Assembly: GCF_036345255.1 (NCBI RefSeq)
Contig: NZ_CP107783.1
Location: forward strand, 10,260,490-10,324,489
From: Streptomyces sp. NBC_00569
GTDB lineage: Bacteria > Actinomycetota > Actinomycetes > Streptomycetales > Streptomycetaceae
Length of the DNA: 64,000 nucleotides
Reading direction: 5' to 3'
In this document: positions 28,227-36,848 of the stretch, piece after piece
Position numbering within the stretch: the first letter of the stretch is position 1
How the letters are laid out: every line of letters begins with the position of its first letter
Made by a program: the position numbers and the translations under genes
The notes under the pieces: generated by a model
What the model saw: only the letters and a program-made list of their open reading frames with translations
Database searches by the model: none
What the model was told of the DNA's origin: nothing

Positions 28227-28600
28227 ACGGTCCCGCCGTCCACGTCGACACCGCGAGCCCCGTCCCGCCCTACGAACAGATCCGCGCCCAGCTGGCCGCA
28301 CTCATCACCACGGGCCGTATGCCGGAGGGGGAACGCCTGCCGACGGTGCGCCAGCTGGCGGCCGACCTGGGCCTGGCGGCGGGCACGGTGGCGAGGGCCT
28401 ACCGCGAACTGGAGGCGGCGTCCCTGATCTGCACCCGTCGTGGGGCGGGGACACGGGTGGCCCCGCTTCCGGCACCGACCCGGACACCAGACCCGGCCAA
28501 ACTGGCGGAACTGGCCCTCCGCTTCGTGACCGAGGCCCGGGGCCTGGGCGCGGACGGGGAGACGGTGCAGCGGGCGGTACGGGACGCGCTGGACGAGTAG
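28223..28600 (+). CDS. GntR-family regulator, YtrA type
   Basis: 125 residues, GTG start overlapping the previous stop. The winged helix is clear: PPYEQIRAQLAALI, MPEGERLPTVRQLAADLGLA, AAGTVARAYRELEAASLICT and RRGAGTRVA. Only ~45 residues follow, predicted to be a helical dimerisation tail as in the short YtrA subfamily, with no ligand domain. It probably represses its own operon through the palindromes at 27378-27454. Confidence 0.9.
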   Translation: MNGPAVHVDTASPVPPYEQIRAQLAALITTGRMPEGERLPTVRQLAADLGLAAGTVARAYRELEAASLICTRRGAGTRVAPLPAPTRTPDPAKLAELALRFVTEARGLGADGETVQRAVRDALDE

Positions 28601-28649
28601 CGGCTGTACGGGGGGCGGGCCCTGCAACCGCCGGCGCGGAGGGGCGACG

Positions 28650-29606
28650 GTGCCGCCGCGGCCCTCGTCCCGCTTACGACGCACCGAAGCCCAGCGCAAC
28701 CTCATCCACGGCATCGAGACACTGTCCTGGGGCTTCCCCGAGGAAAAACCCGAATACAGGGACGCCCACCCTCAGTTCGCGCTCCTGGCCACCGGAGCCT
28801 CGCCGCGAGTCCAGCTCGAGAACTGGCTTCACGACACCGCAACGCTCTACCTCTTCCAGGTCCGCGGTGGCTTCTACGAGGGCCGGTCCTGGCACTGGCC
28901 CGACGAAGAGGCCGAGCGACGACTGAAGTACCCCCAGCGCTTCGGCATCGAACCCCTCGCCCGGCTCGAGAACATCCCCCTGGGCCCCAAGGGACCGCTC
29001 ACCGAAGCCGGCAGCGACGCCATCCGCCGCTCAGGCACCGACCGGGGCATGGGCAAGCTCGTCCAGATGCCCGCCCAGCGCCTCCTGGAGCTCGCCGGGA
29101 TCCCCTTCGACCCCGACGAGCCCGAAGACGTTCCCCTGGACAAGTCGCCGGGCTTCACGGCGGAACAGGTTGAGGGCAAGAAGAAGCCTCAGCGGCGCCG
29201 CCGCGGCGCCGGCTACATCTCCGACCCCAAGAAACGCAGAGCCATCGAACTGCACGCCGAGGACCACGCGATAGCCCACTACGAGAAGGACGGCTGGACG
29301 GTCGAGAGGCTGGGCAAGCCCTACGACCTGCGCTGCACCCGCGGCGCGGAGGAACGTCATGTCGAGGTCAAGGGCACCACGGGGGCCGCGACGAGCGTAG
29401 AGCTGACGATCAACGAGGTCCTGCACGCCAGGGACAAGGACAACACCGTCGACCTCTACGTCGTCAGCGACATCAAGGTCGACACCCGCACCGACCCGTA
29501 CACCGCCAGCGGCAACAAAGTCACCCTCTTCACCAACTGGGAGCCGGCCGAAGAGGACCTGAGGCCCCGCAAGTACGAATACCGGCTCCCCGACACCACC
29601 AACTGA
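28650..29606 (+). CDS. EVE-like / DUF3883 (NO VEIN C-terminal) protein
   Basis: 318 residues from a GTG with GGAGGGG upstream. The N-terminal ~150 residues contain LLATGASPRVQLENWLH, LYLFQVRGGFYEGRSWHWP and PLGPKGPLTEAG, which look like a small beta-rich reader domain, possibly EVE/PUA-like (inference). After a basic linker (KKKPQRRRRG), residues ~195-300 form a DUF3883 domain: KRRAIELHAEDHAIAHYE, DGWTVERLGKPYDL, then RHVEVKGTTG, whose D/E-x-K pattern fits a PD-(D/E)xK nuclease-like fold. Such fusions occur in defence loci, so this may be a modification-dependent restriction enzyme. Confidence 0.65.
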   Translation: MPPRPSSRLRRTEAQRNLIHGIETLSWGFPEEKPEYRDAHPQFALLATGASPRVQLENWLHDTATLYLFQVRGGFYEGRSWHWPDEEAERRLKYPQRFGIEPLARLENIPLGPKGPLTEAGSDAIRRSGTDRGMGKLVQMPAQRLLELAGIPFDPDEPEDVPLDKSPGFTAEQVEGKKKPQRRRRGAGYISDPKKRRAIELHAEDHAIAHYEKDGWTVERLGKPYDLRCTRGAEERHVEVKGTTGAATSVELTINEVLHARDKDNTVDLYVVSDIKVDTRTDPYTASGNKVTLFTNWEPAEEDLRPRKYEYRLPDTTN

Positions 29607-29931
29607 GCGCCCACGGCACCGGGCACTGTCAGAGCCGCCTGCGACCTTGTACCGTGCGCGAGGACATCGGGCGGCCTGATGACGGCTTCGAAGTCCGCCT
29701 CGCCCTCACTGACAGTCCAATACCCAGCAAGGTACGCACCGCGCGGATTGCCTCGGCCAGATCTGCAGTCGTGAGGATGGCAACTGTAGACCCGGACAGG
29801 ATCCGGTTCACGCTGCACCAGCACACGGGCATCACGGGTGCGACCGCCGCTTGGAAAGCTCGAGCGAGAGTCGCCCCGGACGCCGCCTAGGGCGAGGGGC
29901 GAGCCCTGGCGGTCACTGGGGGAGAGGCGCA
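29607..29931. other. Intergenic region without a clear gene
   Basis: A short plus-strand frame (29654-29890) contains PDRIRFTLHQHTGITGATAA, but it has no ribosome-binding site and no recognised family. The region probably holds the promoter of the epimerase gene. Confidence 0.35.
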
Positions 29932-30945
29932 ATGATCAGGCCTATGCGGATTCTTCTCCTTGGCGGCACCTGGTTCCTGGGGCGCGCCGTCGCCGAGAAC
30001 GCCTTGGCGCGTGGTTGGAGGGTCACGACCTTCAACCGCGGCCGCAGCGCCCCTGACCTGCCAGGGACCGAGCCGGTGCACGGCGACCGCACCAGTGCGG
30101 ACGACCTCAAGCGGCTTGCCGGTCACGGCCCGTGGGACCTCGTCGTCGATACCTCGGCCTCCGAGATGGCCCCCTGCCAGGTCCTCGACGGCACGCGCGT
30201 GCTGGCGGCAGAGGCGGAGCGGTACGTGTACGTCTCCACGGTCAATGCCTACCGGGGATGGCCGCACGAGCCCCTCACGGAGGACAGTCCCGTCTATGCG
30301 GCGCCGCCGGACGCGTCCCGTGAGTACGGCGCCGGCGGCGGTGTGACCGTGCACTACGGCATGCAGAAGGCTGGATGCGAGGCGGCTGTGTTGTCTCAGT
30401 TCGGGGACCGGGCGACGGTGCTGCGTCCGGGCGTGATCCTGGGTCCTGGCGAGTACGTGGGGCGCTTGCCGTGGTGGCTGAACCGGGCCAGGCGGGGAGG
30501 CGCGATCCTCGCCCCGGGCGAGCCGGGCACGCACGTTCAGCCGGTCGATGTCCGGGACGTCGCCGAGTTCGCGCTCACGGCAGCGCCCGGCGCCTACAAC
30601 GTGGCCGCGCCGCGTGACCGGGACACCATGCGTGACCTGCTGATGGCCTGTCTGGCCGTCACCGGCAGCCGCGGGCGCCTGGCGTGGGCGCCGGACGAGC
30701 TGCTCACCGCGCACGGTGTTCGGGAGTGGACCGAGCTCCCGCTGTGGCGTACGGCAAAGGGCACGTGGGCCGTCGACAGCACGCGCGCGCAAGCTGCTGG
30801 GCTCGTGTGCCGTCCGCTCGCGCAGACCGTCGCCGACACCTGGGAGTGGCTCACGTCGGGGTCGGTGCCGGTGGAGCATCCGCGCTGGGATGACCACGGC
30901 ATCGACCCCGACAAGGAGATGCGCATCGTCGCCGAGCTTCGTTAG
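29932..30945 (+). CDS. NAD(P)-dependent epimerase/dehydratase family protein
   Basis: 337 residues from the ATG at 29932 (ribosome-binding site GGGGGAGAGG). The Rossmann motif MRILLLGGTWFLGRAVAENA is at the start, with HGDRT near 52 and the SDR-type active-site Tyr in VHYGMQKAGCEAAVL (YxxxK-like YGMQK near 142-146). A closing WEWLTSGSVP follows. This is an extended short-chain dehydrogenase acting on a sugar nucleotide or similar; the reaction cannot be predicted. Its stop overlaps the convergent TPR regulator gene by 4 bp. Confidence 0.85.
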   Translation: MIRPMRILLLGGTWFLGRAVAENALARGWRVTTFNRGRSAPDLPGTEPVHGDRTSADDLKRLAGHGPWDLVVDTSASEMAPCQVLDGTRVLAAEAERYVYVSTVNAYRGWPHEPLTEDSPVYAAPPDASREYGAGGGVTVHYGMQKAGCEAAVLSQFGDRATVLRPGVILGPGEYVGRLPWWLNRARRGGAILAPGEPGTHVQPVDVRDVAEFALTAAPGAYNVAAPRDRDTMRDLLMACLAVTGSRGRLAWAPDELLTAHGVREWTELPLWRTAKGTWAVDSTRAQAAGLVCRPLAQTVADTWEWLTSGSVPVEHPRWDDHGIDPDKEMRIVAELR

Positions 30946-32264
30946 CCCTCTATGGCCAGGCGGCTGCCGGGCAAGGGCCGGGCGGCCGCGCGGGCGACGA
31001 AGTCCTCGATCTGCTCAGCCAGCGTCCGTGCTGCGGGCGCCTGTTCGAGCTGGGGCCGGGCGAGCTCGCCGCGCAGCTGGGTGACCCGGTCGACCAGGCC
31101 GATGGTGCGCCATTCCACGGGGGTGGCCAGCACCGGTTCCAGGGCTTCGTCGGCGCCGTCGAGTTCGCCGCGCAGCAGGCGGGCCCGTGCGAGGTCGACG
31201 GTTACCTGCATCTGCACCGGCCGGTCCGCGTTGGGATCGTCGTCGAGCAGCTGCAAGGCGTGGAGTGCGGATCGCTCGGCGCGATGTGAGTCTTTGAGGA
31301 CGAGGTACGTGGTGGCGTGGCTCATCGCGGCCCGGGCGGGCCCGAAGGCGAACTCGCCGCCCACGTCGTCGTGCAGCTCGTCGCGCACCTCGGGGCCGGG
31401 GTCGAGTGCCTGCTGCACGGCGCGTTCGGCGTCGCGGGGGCGTCCCAGGTGCGCGTAGGCGCGGGCCTCGATCGCGGACAGCCGCATGTGTCCCGTGGCG
31501 CCGACGCCGCCGAACGATTTCGCGATGTGGATGTTGCGCATGGCGGCCGTCGGGCGGCCGTCCCAGTAGGCCAGGTACGCCAGTACGCCGTGCGCGTAGG
31601 CCTGGAGCGGCCCGTGCTCGATGGTCTGCCCGTACATGGCGGCGGTGCGGGCGAACTGGGTTGCTGGACCGAGCACGCCGAGGTCGAACGCGGCCACCGA
31701 CAACAGGGACCCGGCCTGCCCGGCCGCCAGGTACAGGCGTTCTTGTTGCCGGGGCCGCTGTGTGCGCTCCAGCTTGTCCTGCACGTCCAGCAGGAGTTCT
31801 TCGGCGCGGCGGAACGCGGCGACGGGGTTCGTCGTCTCGTAGTCCTTTGCCAGCGTCTGCACGTCGTCGTCGATCTGGTCCAGCGTCATGTCCGGTAGAT
31901 GGGCCGAGGCGGCGTTCCCGGCATGGGCGGCGGCGTCACGAGCAGTCATGGCGATATCGCTTTCGTTGAGCGCTGGTTGCAAGGTGACCGCTGCCTGCTG
32001 GATGGGCGCGAATAACTCCAGCACCGGCGCTCCGAATATCCTGTGCAGGATGAGCGGCGCCGGCGGGTTCGGCGCCCGACGCTGCTGGCCGCTTGTCCAC
32101 CGTCTCCACGTCGGCTCGGAGACATCCGCCGACCGGTAGCGGGCGTCATCGCGTTCGTCGCCGATGAGCCGACCGATTCTGCGGTACTCCTTCGCGGCCT
32201 CCGCGTACGTCCACGAACGCGCCAGGACCAGTGAATGAAGCAGATTGCGTGGCTGCTGCGACAT
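30942..32264 (-). CDS. HTH/TPR transcriptional regulator of the graspetide cluster
   Basis: 440 residues from the ATG at 32264 (ribosome-binding site CAGGAGGACC). The first ~100 residues carry a non-standard HTH (AAKEYRRIGRLIGDE, VSEPTWRRWTSGQQ), and the remainder is a series of TPR-like helical pairs (LYLAAGQAGSLLSVAAFDLG, YAHGVLAYLAYWDGRPTAA, EARAYAHLGRPRDAERA). Regulators of this plan usually stand next to Tgm-type graspetide clusters in Streptomyces, as here, where it diverges from the cluster. The common promoter region is 32265-32483. Confidence 0.75.
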   Translation of the reverse strand: MSQQPRNLLHSLVLARSWTYAEAAKEYRRIGRLIGDERDDARYRSADVSEPTWRRWTSGQQRRAPNPPAPLILHRIFGAPVLELFAPIQQAAVTLQPALNESDIAMTARDAAAHAGNAASAHLPDMTLDQIDDDVQTLAKDYETTNPVAAFRRAEELLLDVQDKLERTQRPRQQERLYLAAGQAGSLLSVAAFDLGVLGPATQFARTAAMYGQTIEHGPLQAYAHGVLAYLAYWDGRPTAAMRNIHIAKSFGGVGATGHMRLSAIEARAYAHLGRPRDAERAVQQALDPGPEVRDELHDDVGGEFAFGPARAAMSHATTYLVLKDSHRAERSALHALQLLDDDPNADRPVQMQVTVDLARARLLRGELDGADEALEPVLATPVEWRTIGLVDRVTQLRGELARPQLEQAPAARTLAEQIEDFVARAAARPLPGSRLAIEG

Positions 32265-32483
32265 GAGGTCCTCCTGACGGACGCGCCCCGGTGGTGACAG
32301 CCGGTCAGCATCGTGAATATCGCCCGACCAGACTGCCCGGGAACCGTTCACGATGTAGGTGATACCCACCTGATAGCCCGTCTGGATTCGTGAGACCCAG
32401 GTGAGACCCCGGGTGGATGGTGCCGTTCCTGTCGCGCCGGGAGGCTTGTGGGCCAAGCAAGCCAGTCCAGACGAGGGGGCGCC

Positions 32484-32858
32484 GTGAGCATCGTGGACTC
32501 ACACCACGCCAGATCGCGTGAGGGCACTGAGCCCGGCGACGGGCAGGAGCCGATCGACTTCCGGGCGGTGCGGGCCGCTGTCGCGGGGGTCAACGACACG
32601 CCGCTGGCCGCGCTCGAACGCGCCGGGATCGACGAGCGGACCCGGTGCATGGCCGCCCATGTGCGGCGCATGATCCGCGAGGACGGCCCGGGCCGCCCTG
32701 CGTACGCGACGTCGATCTTCCGTGCCGCCTACCTGGTCCTGGACTCGCCGACCAGGCCCACCACGCTCGACTCGGACTGGGCTGCCTGGAAGTACCTGCA
32801 AAGCCTCGCCTACAGCGCCGCCGCACTCGCCGAGCTGCTCGATGCGGACACGGCGTGA
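32484..32858 (+). CDS. Hypothetical protein, first gene of graspetide operon
   Basis: 124 residues from a GTG behind GAGGGGG. Helical and acidic, with IDFRAVRAAVAGVNDTPLAA, MAAHVRRMIREDGPGRPAY and WAAWKYLQSLAYSAAALAEL. No known domain recognised. Its stop overlaps the next small gene (GTGA), and it precedes the precursor gene by ~235 bp, so it probably belongs to the same transcript. Confidence 0.55.
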   Translation: MSIVDSHHARSREGTEPGDGQEPIDFRAVRAAVAGVNDTPLAALERAGIDERTRCMAAHVRRMIREDGPGRPAYATSIFRAAYLVLDSPTRPTTLDSDWAAWKYLQSLAYSAAALAELLDADTA

Positions 32859-32956
32859 GGGCCCGCATCCGGATCATCGAGGCACTGATCACTACCGTCC
32901 TCGCGGTCGCCGCCATCGGCGCGATCGGTATCGCCTTCTGGCACAGCCTCCCCTGA
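32855..32956 (+). CDS. 33-residue single-helix membrane peptide
   Basis: GTG start coupled by a GTGA overlap to the gene before. After RARIRIIEA comes one hydrophobic helix, LITTVLAVAAIGAIGIAFW, and a short HSLP tail. Positive charge at the start suggests N-in orientation. Size and coupling suggest a real mini-protein, perhaps a membrane anchor for the modification enzymes or an export aid (inference). Confidence 0.5.
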   Translation: MRARIRIIEALITTVLAVAAIGAIGIAFWHSLP

Positions 32957-33093
32957 GCCTCCGTCGCGCCTTGGTACAGGAAGGCCGAGACGCGGCGGGC
33001 CGCAAGATCCCGCTCCCCGGGCATTGCGCAAGGCATTCGGCACCCGGGGAGCGGGCCCCTGGCACCATCCACTCAACCCCCACGGAGGATCCG

Positions 33094-33315
33094 ATGACCA
33101 CTGCCACCATTCCGTTCGCCGCGCGGGCCGCGGCCCCGCCCTGCCTCGTTGCGACCTCGATCAAGGGCGTGAGGTGGAACGAGGAGCTCCAGATCAACCA
33201 GCAGGAGGACGGCAGCCCTTGGCACACCGGGGACATGGCCGCCTCGACGACGGACACCAACCTCGACGGGCAGGGCGACGACGTCCAGGACCCGTACTTC
33301 GCGTCCGCGTCATGA
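33094..33315 (+). CDS. tgmA: Graspetide precursor peptide (TgmA-like)
   Basis: 73 residues behind CGGAGGATCCG. A leader starts MTTATIPFAARAAAPP, and the central VRWNEELQINQQEDGSPW fits Tgm-type leaders that are bound by the ATP-grasp enzyme. The core has MAASTTDTNLDGQGDDVQDP, i.e. Ser/Thr donors followed by several Asp acceptors, as needed for side-chain ester links. The gene overlaps the ATP-grasp gene (ATGA). Which Thr and Asp are joined is unknown; an Asp in DG context would be a natural site for aspartimide formation by the neighbouring methyltransferase. Confidence 0.85.
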   Translation: MTTATIPFAARAAAPPCLVATSIKGVRWNEELQINQQEDGSPWHTGDMAASTTDTNLDGQGDDVQDPYFASAS

Positions 33316-34292
33316 CCGCCGCCGCCCGCCCGGTGCTCGTGGTCGCCGAGCAGCTGGACGCGTCCGCCGACATGGTCGTCGACCAGCTCAACCAGCGCGA
33401 CGTCCCGGTCATCCGCTTCGACGCCGCCGCCTTCCCGCAGCAGCTCACCCTCACCGCCGCGCATGCAGACCGTGAGGCGGGCTGGAGCGGGATCCTCGAC
33501 GACGGGCGCCGGACGGCGCGGCTTGAGGACGTTAGGGCCATCTACTGGCGGCGGCCCGGGCGCCCCCTCATCGCGGACTCCGTTCCCGAGCCCTACCGCA
33601 CGTGGGCCCAAAACCAGGCCGATGCCGCCCTGCTGAACGTCCTGGCGGCCCTGCCGGGCGTCCCGTGGATCAACAACCCGCACGCCGACCGCCTCGCCGC
33701 CCACAAGCCCCAGCAGCTCGTCGCCGCGACCCGTTGCGGGCTCACCGTGCCGCGCAGTCTGGTCACCAACGCCCCCGCCGCTGCACGCGACTTCGCCAAG
33801 CAGATCGACGCTCCGCTGATCTGCAAGCCGGTCCTGGGCGGCCGCCTGCCCATCGAGGAGGGCCGCGCCCTGATGGTGGCGACCCACCACGTCGACCCGC
33901 TCGACTTCGACGACAGCATCCGCCTGTCGGCCCACTACCTCCAGGAGGCCATCGCGAAGGCCTTCGAGGTACGCCTCGTCGCCGTCGGCGACCGCGTCTT
34001 CGGCGGGACGCTGCACACCACGTCCGCCAAGGCCGCCACGGACTGGCGCACCGACTACGAGCACATCGAGTACGGCACGATCACCGTCCCCGACGACATC
34101 GCGACCGCGGTACGCCGCTTCCTGGCGTACTACGGCATCGTCTTCGGCAGTTTCGATTTCGCCGTCACGCCGGCGGGACAGTGGGTGTTCTTCGAGAACA
34201 ATCCCGCCGGAACCTGGGCCTGGGTGGAGAACCGCACCGCCCTGCCGATCGCCGCCGCGCACGCCGACTACCTGCAAGGAGTCATCGAATGA
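33312..34292 (+). CDS. tgmB: ATP-grasp graspetide maturase (TgmB-like)
   Basis: 326 residues, start overlapping the precursor stop. Pre-ATP-grasp part: VLVVAEQLDASADMVVDQLN. Typical maturase features: IYWRRPGRP (~76-84), WINNPHADRLAAHKPQQLVA, ICKPVLGGRLPIEEG, and the ATP/Mg site FGSFDFAV then VFFENNPAGTWAWV, where Asp and Glu/Asn bind metal. The enzyme activates acidic side chains of the precursor as acyl phosphates to form esters or amides with Ser/Thr/Lys (family knowledge). It is followed by a methyltransferase with an ATGA overlap. Confidence 0.9.
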   Translation: MTAAARPVLVVAEQLDASADMVVDQLNQRDVPVIRFDAAAFPQQLTLTAAHADREAGWSGILDDGRRTARLEDVRAIYWRRPGRPLIADSVPEPYRTWAQNQADAALLNVLAALPGVPWINNPHADRLAAHKPQQLVAATRCGLTVPRSLVTNAPAAARDFAKQIDAPLICKPVLGGRLPIEEGRALMVATHHVDPLDFDDSIRLSAHYLQEAIAKAFEVRLVAVGDRVFGGTLHTTSAKAATDWRTDYEHIEYGTITVPDDIATAVRRFLAYYGIVFGSFDFAVTPAGQWVFFENNPAGTWAWVENRTALPIAAAHADYLQGVIE

Positions 34293-35380
34293 ATTCCTGG
34301 CCGGACACCGGTACCTCGGCCGCCCTGCGGCAGAAGTACGCCACGGATCTTGCCCTGGAGCGCGACGGCGAGTGGCTCCAGGCGTTCGCCGACGTCCCGC
34401 GGCACGTGTTCGTGCCGCGCTTCTTCACGCAGGGCACCGACGCGGCATGGCAGCCCGTGTCCTGGGGCGACGTCGGGTATCTGGAGGCCGTCTACGCCGA
34501 CGTCGCGCTGACGACCCAGCTCGACGAACAGGGCATCCCCACCAGCTCGTCGAGCCAGCCGTCGGTGATGCTCGCCATGCTGGAGGCCCTCGACGTCCAC
34601 GACGGCCACCGTGTCTTCGAGCTCGGCACCGGAACCGGCTACAACACCGCGCTCCTGTCACACCGCCTCGGCGAGGCACGCGTCACGAGCGTCGACGTCG
34701 ACCCCGGGCTGGTGGCCGCAGCGATCGGCCGCCTGAAGCAGGCAGGCCACAGCCCCACCCTCGCGGCCGGCGACGGTGCACTGGGCTACCCGCGCCGGGC
34801 CCCCTACGACCGCATCATCGCCACCGCAGGCCTGCACGCCATCCCGCCCGCACTGCTGGAGCAGGCCGCCGAGGGCGCGGTCATTGTCGCCCCGCTCGGC
34901 TACGGCATCATCCGCGCGCAGGTGACCGCCCCGGGGCACGCCACCGGCCGCTTCCTGCCCACCCCCGCCCACTTCATGGCCCTCCGCGCGGCCTCCACGG
35001 CGCCCGATCTCGACGCGGTCCGGGGCGAGAATCCCGGCAGGACTTCCGTGGCGCCCCGCGACGTCCTGGAGCGTCTGAAGTTCCCTCTGTCGCTCGCCCT
35101 GCCCGGCTACACCTCGTGTACGTGGAAGGACGACCACGGACAGGTCACGGCCGTCGGCCTGTGGACCGAGGACGGCTCCGTCGCCACCGTCGACACCACC
35201 GGCACGGTGCGCCAGAGCGGTCCCCGACGCTTGTGGGACCGCGTCGAGGAACTCGCCGCGACCTTCACCGACAACATCGCCCGTGATGACTTCCTGCTGA
35301 CCATCACCCCGACCCGGCAGACCGTCACGTACCGAGAGACAGGCGGCCCGGGCTGGCACCTACCCACGCTCAGCCGCTGA
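34289..35380 (+). CDS. tgmC: PIMT-family methyltransferase of the graspetide cluster
   Basis: 363 residues. The SAM site is VFELGTGTGYNTALLSHRLG, preceded by the PIMT-like TTQLDEQGIPTSSSSQPSVM (QPS/SSQP substrate loop) and followed by VTSVDVDPGLVAAA and YDRIIATAGLHAIPPALL. A C-terminal domain of ~140 residues continues beyond the PIMT fold. Homologues in graspetide clusters methylate an Asp of the modified core, which then cyclises to an aspartimide (family knowledge, as in the fuscimiditide type). It is the last gene of the cluster and ends before strong hairpins. Confidence 0.85.
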   Translation: MNSWPDTGTSAALRQKYATDLALERDGEWLQAFADVPRHVFVPRFFTQGTDAAWQPVSWGDVGYLEAVYADVALTTQLDEQGIPTSSSSQPSVMLAMLEALDVHDGHRVFELGTGTGYNTALLSHRLGEARVTSVDVDPGLVAAAIGRLKQAGHSPTLAAGDGALGYPRRAPYDRIIATAGLHAIPPALLEQAAEGAVIVAPLGYGIIRAQVTAPGHATGRFLPTPAHFMALRAASTAPDLDAVRGENPGRTSVAPRDVLERLKFPLSLALPGYTSCTWKDDHGQVTAVGLWTEDGSVATVDTTGTVRQSGPRRLWDRVEELAATFTDNIARDDFLLTITPTRQTVTYRETGGPGWHLPTLSR

Positions 35381-35396
35381 GCCATCCCTGAACCCC

Positions 35397-35472
35397 GCCG
35401 GTCCGCGCCCCCCGTAGCGGACCGGCGGACGGAGACCGGGCCCCTGCACCCGTCGGAGGTGCAGGGGCCCGG
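35397..35472. terminator. Tandem terminator hairpins behind the graspetide cluster
   Basis: GCCGGTCCGC/GCGGACCGGC at 35397-35426 and CCGGGCCCCTGCACC/GGTGCAGGGGCCCGG at 35436-35472. Both stems are perfect. They lie 17 bp after the methyltransferase stop and may stop transcription from both sides. Confidence 0.85.
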
Positions 35473-35524
35473 GCATACCCAGAGGGCCGCGAGCCGTGGC
35501 GGGTGGTGGGCGTACGGTCGAGAC

Positions 35525-35834
35525 GTGTGCGTTGACGACCTTCCGGAGGAACCCGAGCAGGCACCGCCGTGGCGGCCCGAGGACGGACCTGCCCCGACGG
35601 CCCACGCCTGGCCATACGACGGTAGGACCGCCCTGTTCGTGCACGTCGGCGGGAATGGCGGTACGCGTCCGTCACACAGCGGGACACATGGCGCGACGGA
35701 CGCATCGCCTATCACGTGGCGATCGACGGGGACGGCTCGCTGAGCGTCGTGCACCGGGCGTGCTGGTGGGGCCAGCCCGGCATGCAGGTCGCCCACGGAC
35801 CAGAGGAGAGGGCTGGGGAGGCGCCGTTTCCTAG
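35525..35834 (+). pseudogene. Frameshifted hypothetical protein
   Basis: A GTG at 35525 begins CVDDLPEEPEQAPPW and reads WPYDGRTALFVHVGGNGG; a shift near 35660 is needed to continue with ASVTQRDTWRDGRIAYHVAI, DGDGSLSVVHRACWWGQPGM. The combined ~100 residues read like one beta-rich cytoplasmic protein with several Trp. Family not known to me. Confidence 0.45.
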
Positions 35835-35991
35835 GCCCCCTCGACGACGTGGGCCGCGCCGCCGGCGCCTTCGCCGCGCTGATGAGGCCCACGCGCGCCT
35901 CGACCAGCTCCGGACCGGAAAGACTGCCCCAGAACTGGTGAGCGGTCACGGCCGTGGCGCGGCGCATGGCCCCTGCCATCAGTCGCGCGAC

Positions 35992-36440
35992 CTAGGCAGT
36001 CTCCTGCCCCGTGTAGCCCTGGGTCGGGGGCCGCTCGATGTCGTGGGGACCATGGCCGGTCCGGAGCCACTCCGCGCGCCGGTTGCCACACAGCTTGCAT
36101 CCCGGACGGTTCTTGCCGGTCATGGAGCCCAGCCGCGGGGAAACGATGGCGCCGCACCCGGTACAGCGCCTCTTCCACGGGAACGCAGACCCCGGATACG
36201 GCTCCAGAGGCTCTAGGCCCGCCGCCCGCATCACTGCGGCGGCCTCCACAGGGTCATGACGCATCGTCTCGTTGGCCTTGCGCCGGCCGCAGGGCCCGCA
36301 GCCGCCCTGACCCCTGCGGATGGAGCCCAGCGTGGGGGGTGCCGGGAGCGCCGCAAGCCAGGCAGCGAACGGCCCACGGGGTGTCCACGCCCGGGGGAGC
36401 GCGCGGATCTGATCGAGGGGACTGGCTGTGGAGGGCGGCG
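35992..36440 (-). pseudogene. Zinc-ribbon (treble-clef repeat) protein remnant
   Basis: Two repeats of a CxxC...CxxC module are visible on the minus strand: DTPWAVRCLACGAPG then GSIRRGQGGCGPCGRRKAN, and EPLEPYPGSAFPWKRRCTGC then GSMTGKNRPGCKLCGNRRAE. A frameshift near 36330 separates the halves of the first repeat, and the upstream part of the protein is missing. Repeats of this kind occur in large Streptomyces proteins thought to bind nucleic acid. Confidence 0.55.
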
Positions 36441-36725
36441 GGCACCTGACAGCGAACCTCATACGTCACATGCGTATCAGCTGCGGCGTTTCGGCCAATC
36501 CCTCTCGTGATGCCACCCGCACAAACACAAGGGCTCAGGTGTTCGGAACGGGCGCATCCCGCACGCCCTCGGCGAACCCGCTTCGTCCAAAACACGCGTG
36601 TTCGATCCACCCCGCCCCGTCGTTGACCAAGACACCATCACAAAGCACCAACCCATCTGCATTTAGGCGCAGTTGGGCACCTTGCGGCACCAGCTGTGCT
36701 GCACCACTTGAGGAGAAATATCGCC

Positions 36726-36848
36726 ATGAATTGCACCCCTGCCCCCATGCATCAGCCTGCCGAAAACGGACAGCGCCCTGCCGCCGAGCTGCCCAGCACC
36801 GGTCAGCTGCGCGCCGCATCAATTCCGGATACGGGGTGGGCGGCATGA
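36726..36848 (+). CDS. 40-residue peptide coupled to an ABC exporter
   Basis: The ATG at 36726 has GAGGAGAAATATCGCC upstream. The sequence begins MNCTPAPMHQPAENGQRP and ends GQLRAASIPDTGWAA; the stop overlaps the exporter start (ATGA). It has no signal peptide and is too short for an enzyme. Its position at the head of an exporter/NUDIX/MFS operon, with FxLD-type methyltransferase and GNAT fragments at the end, suggests a ribosomal peptide precursor or a secreted signal peptide. The core would be the C-terminal 12-15 residues (inference). No known precursor family is recognised. Confidence 0.5.
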   Translation: MNCTPAPMHQPAENGQRPAAELPSTGQLRAASIPDTGWAA

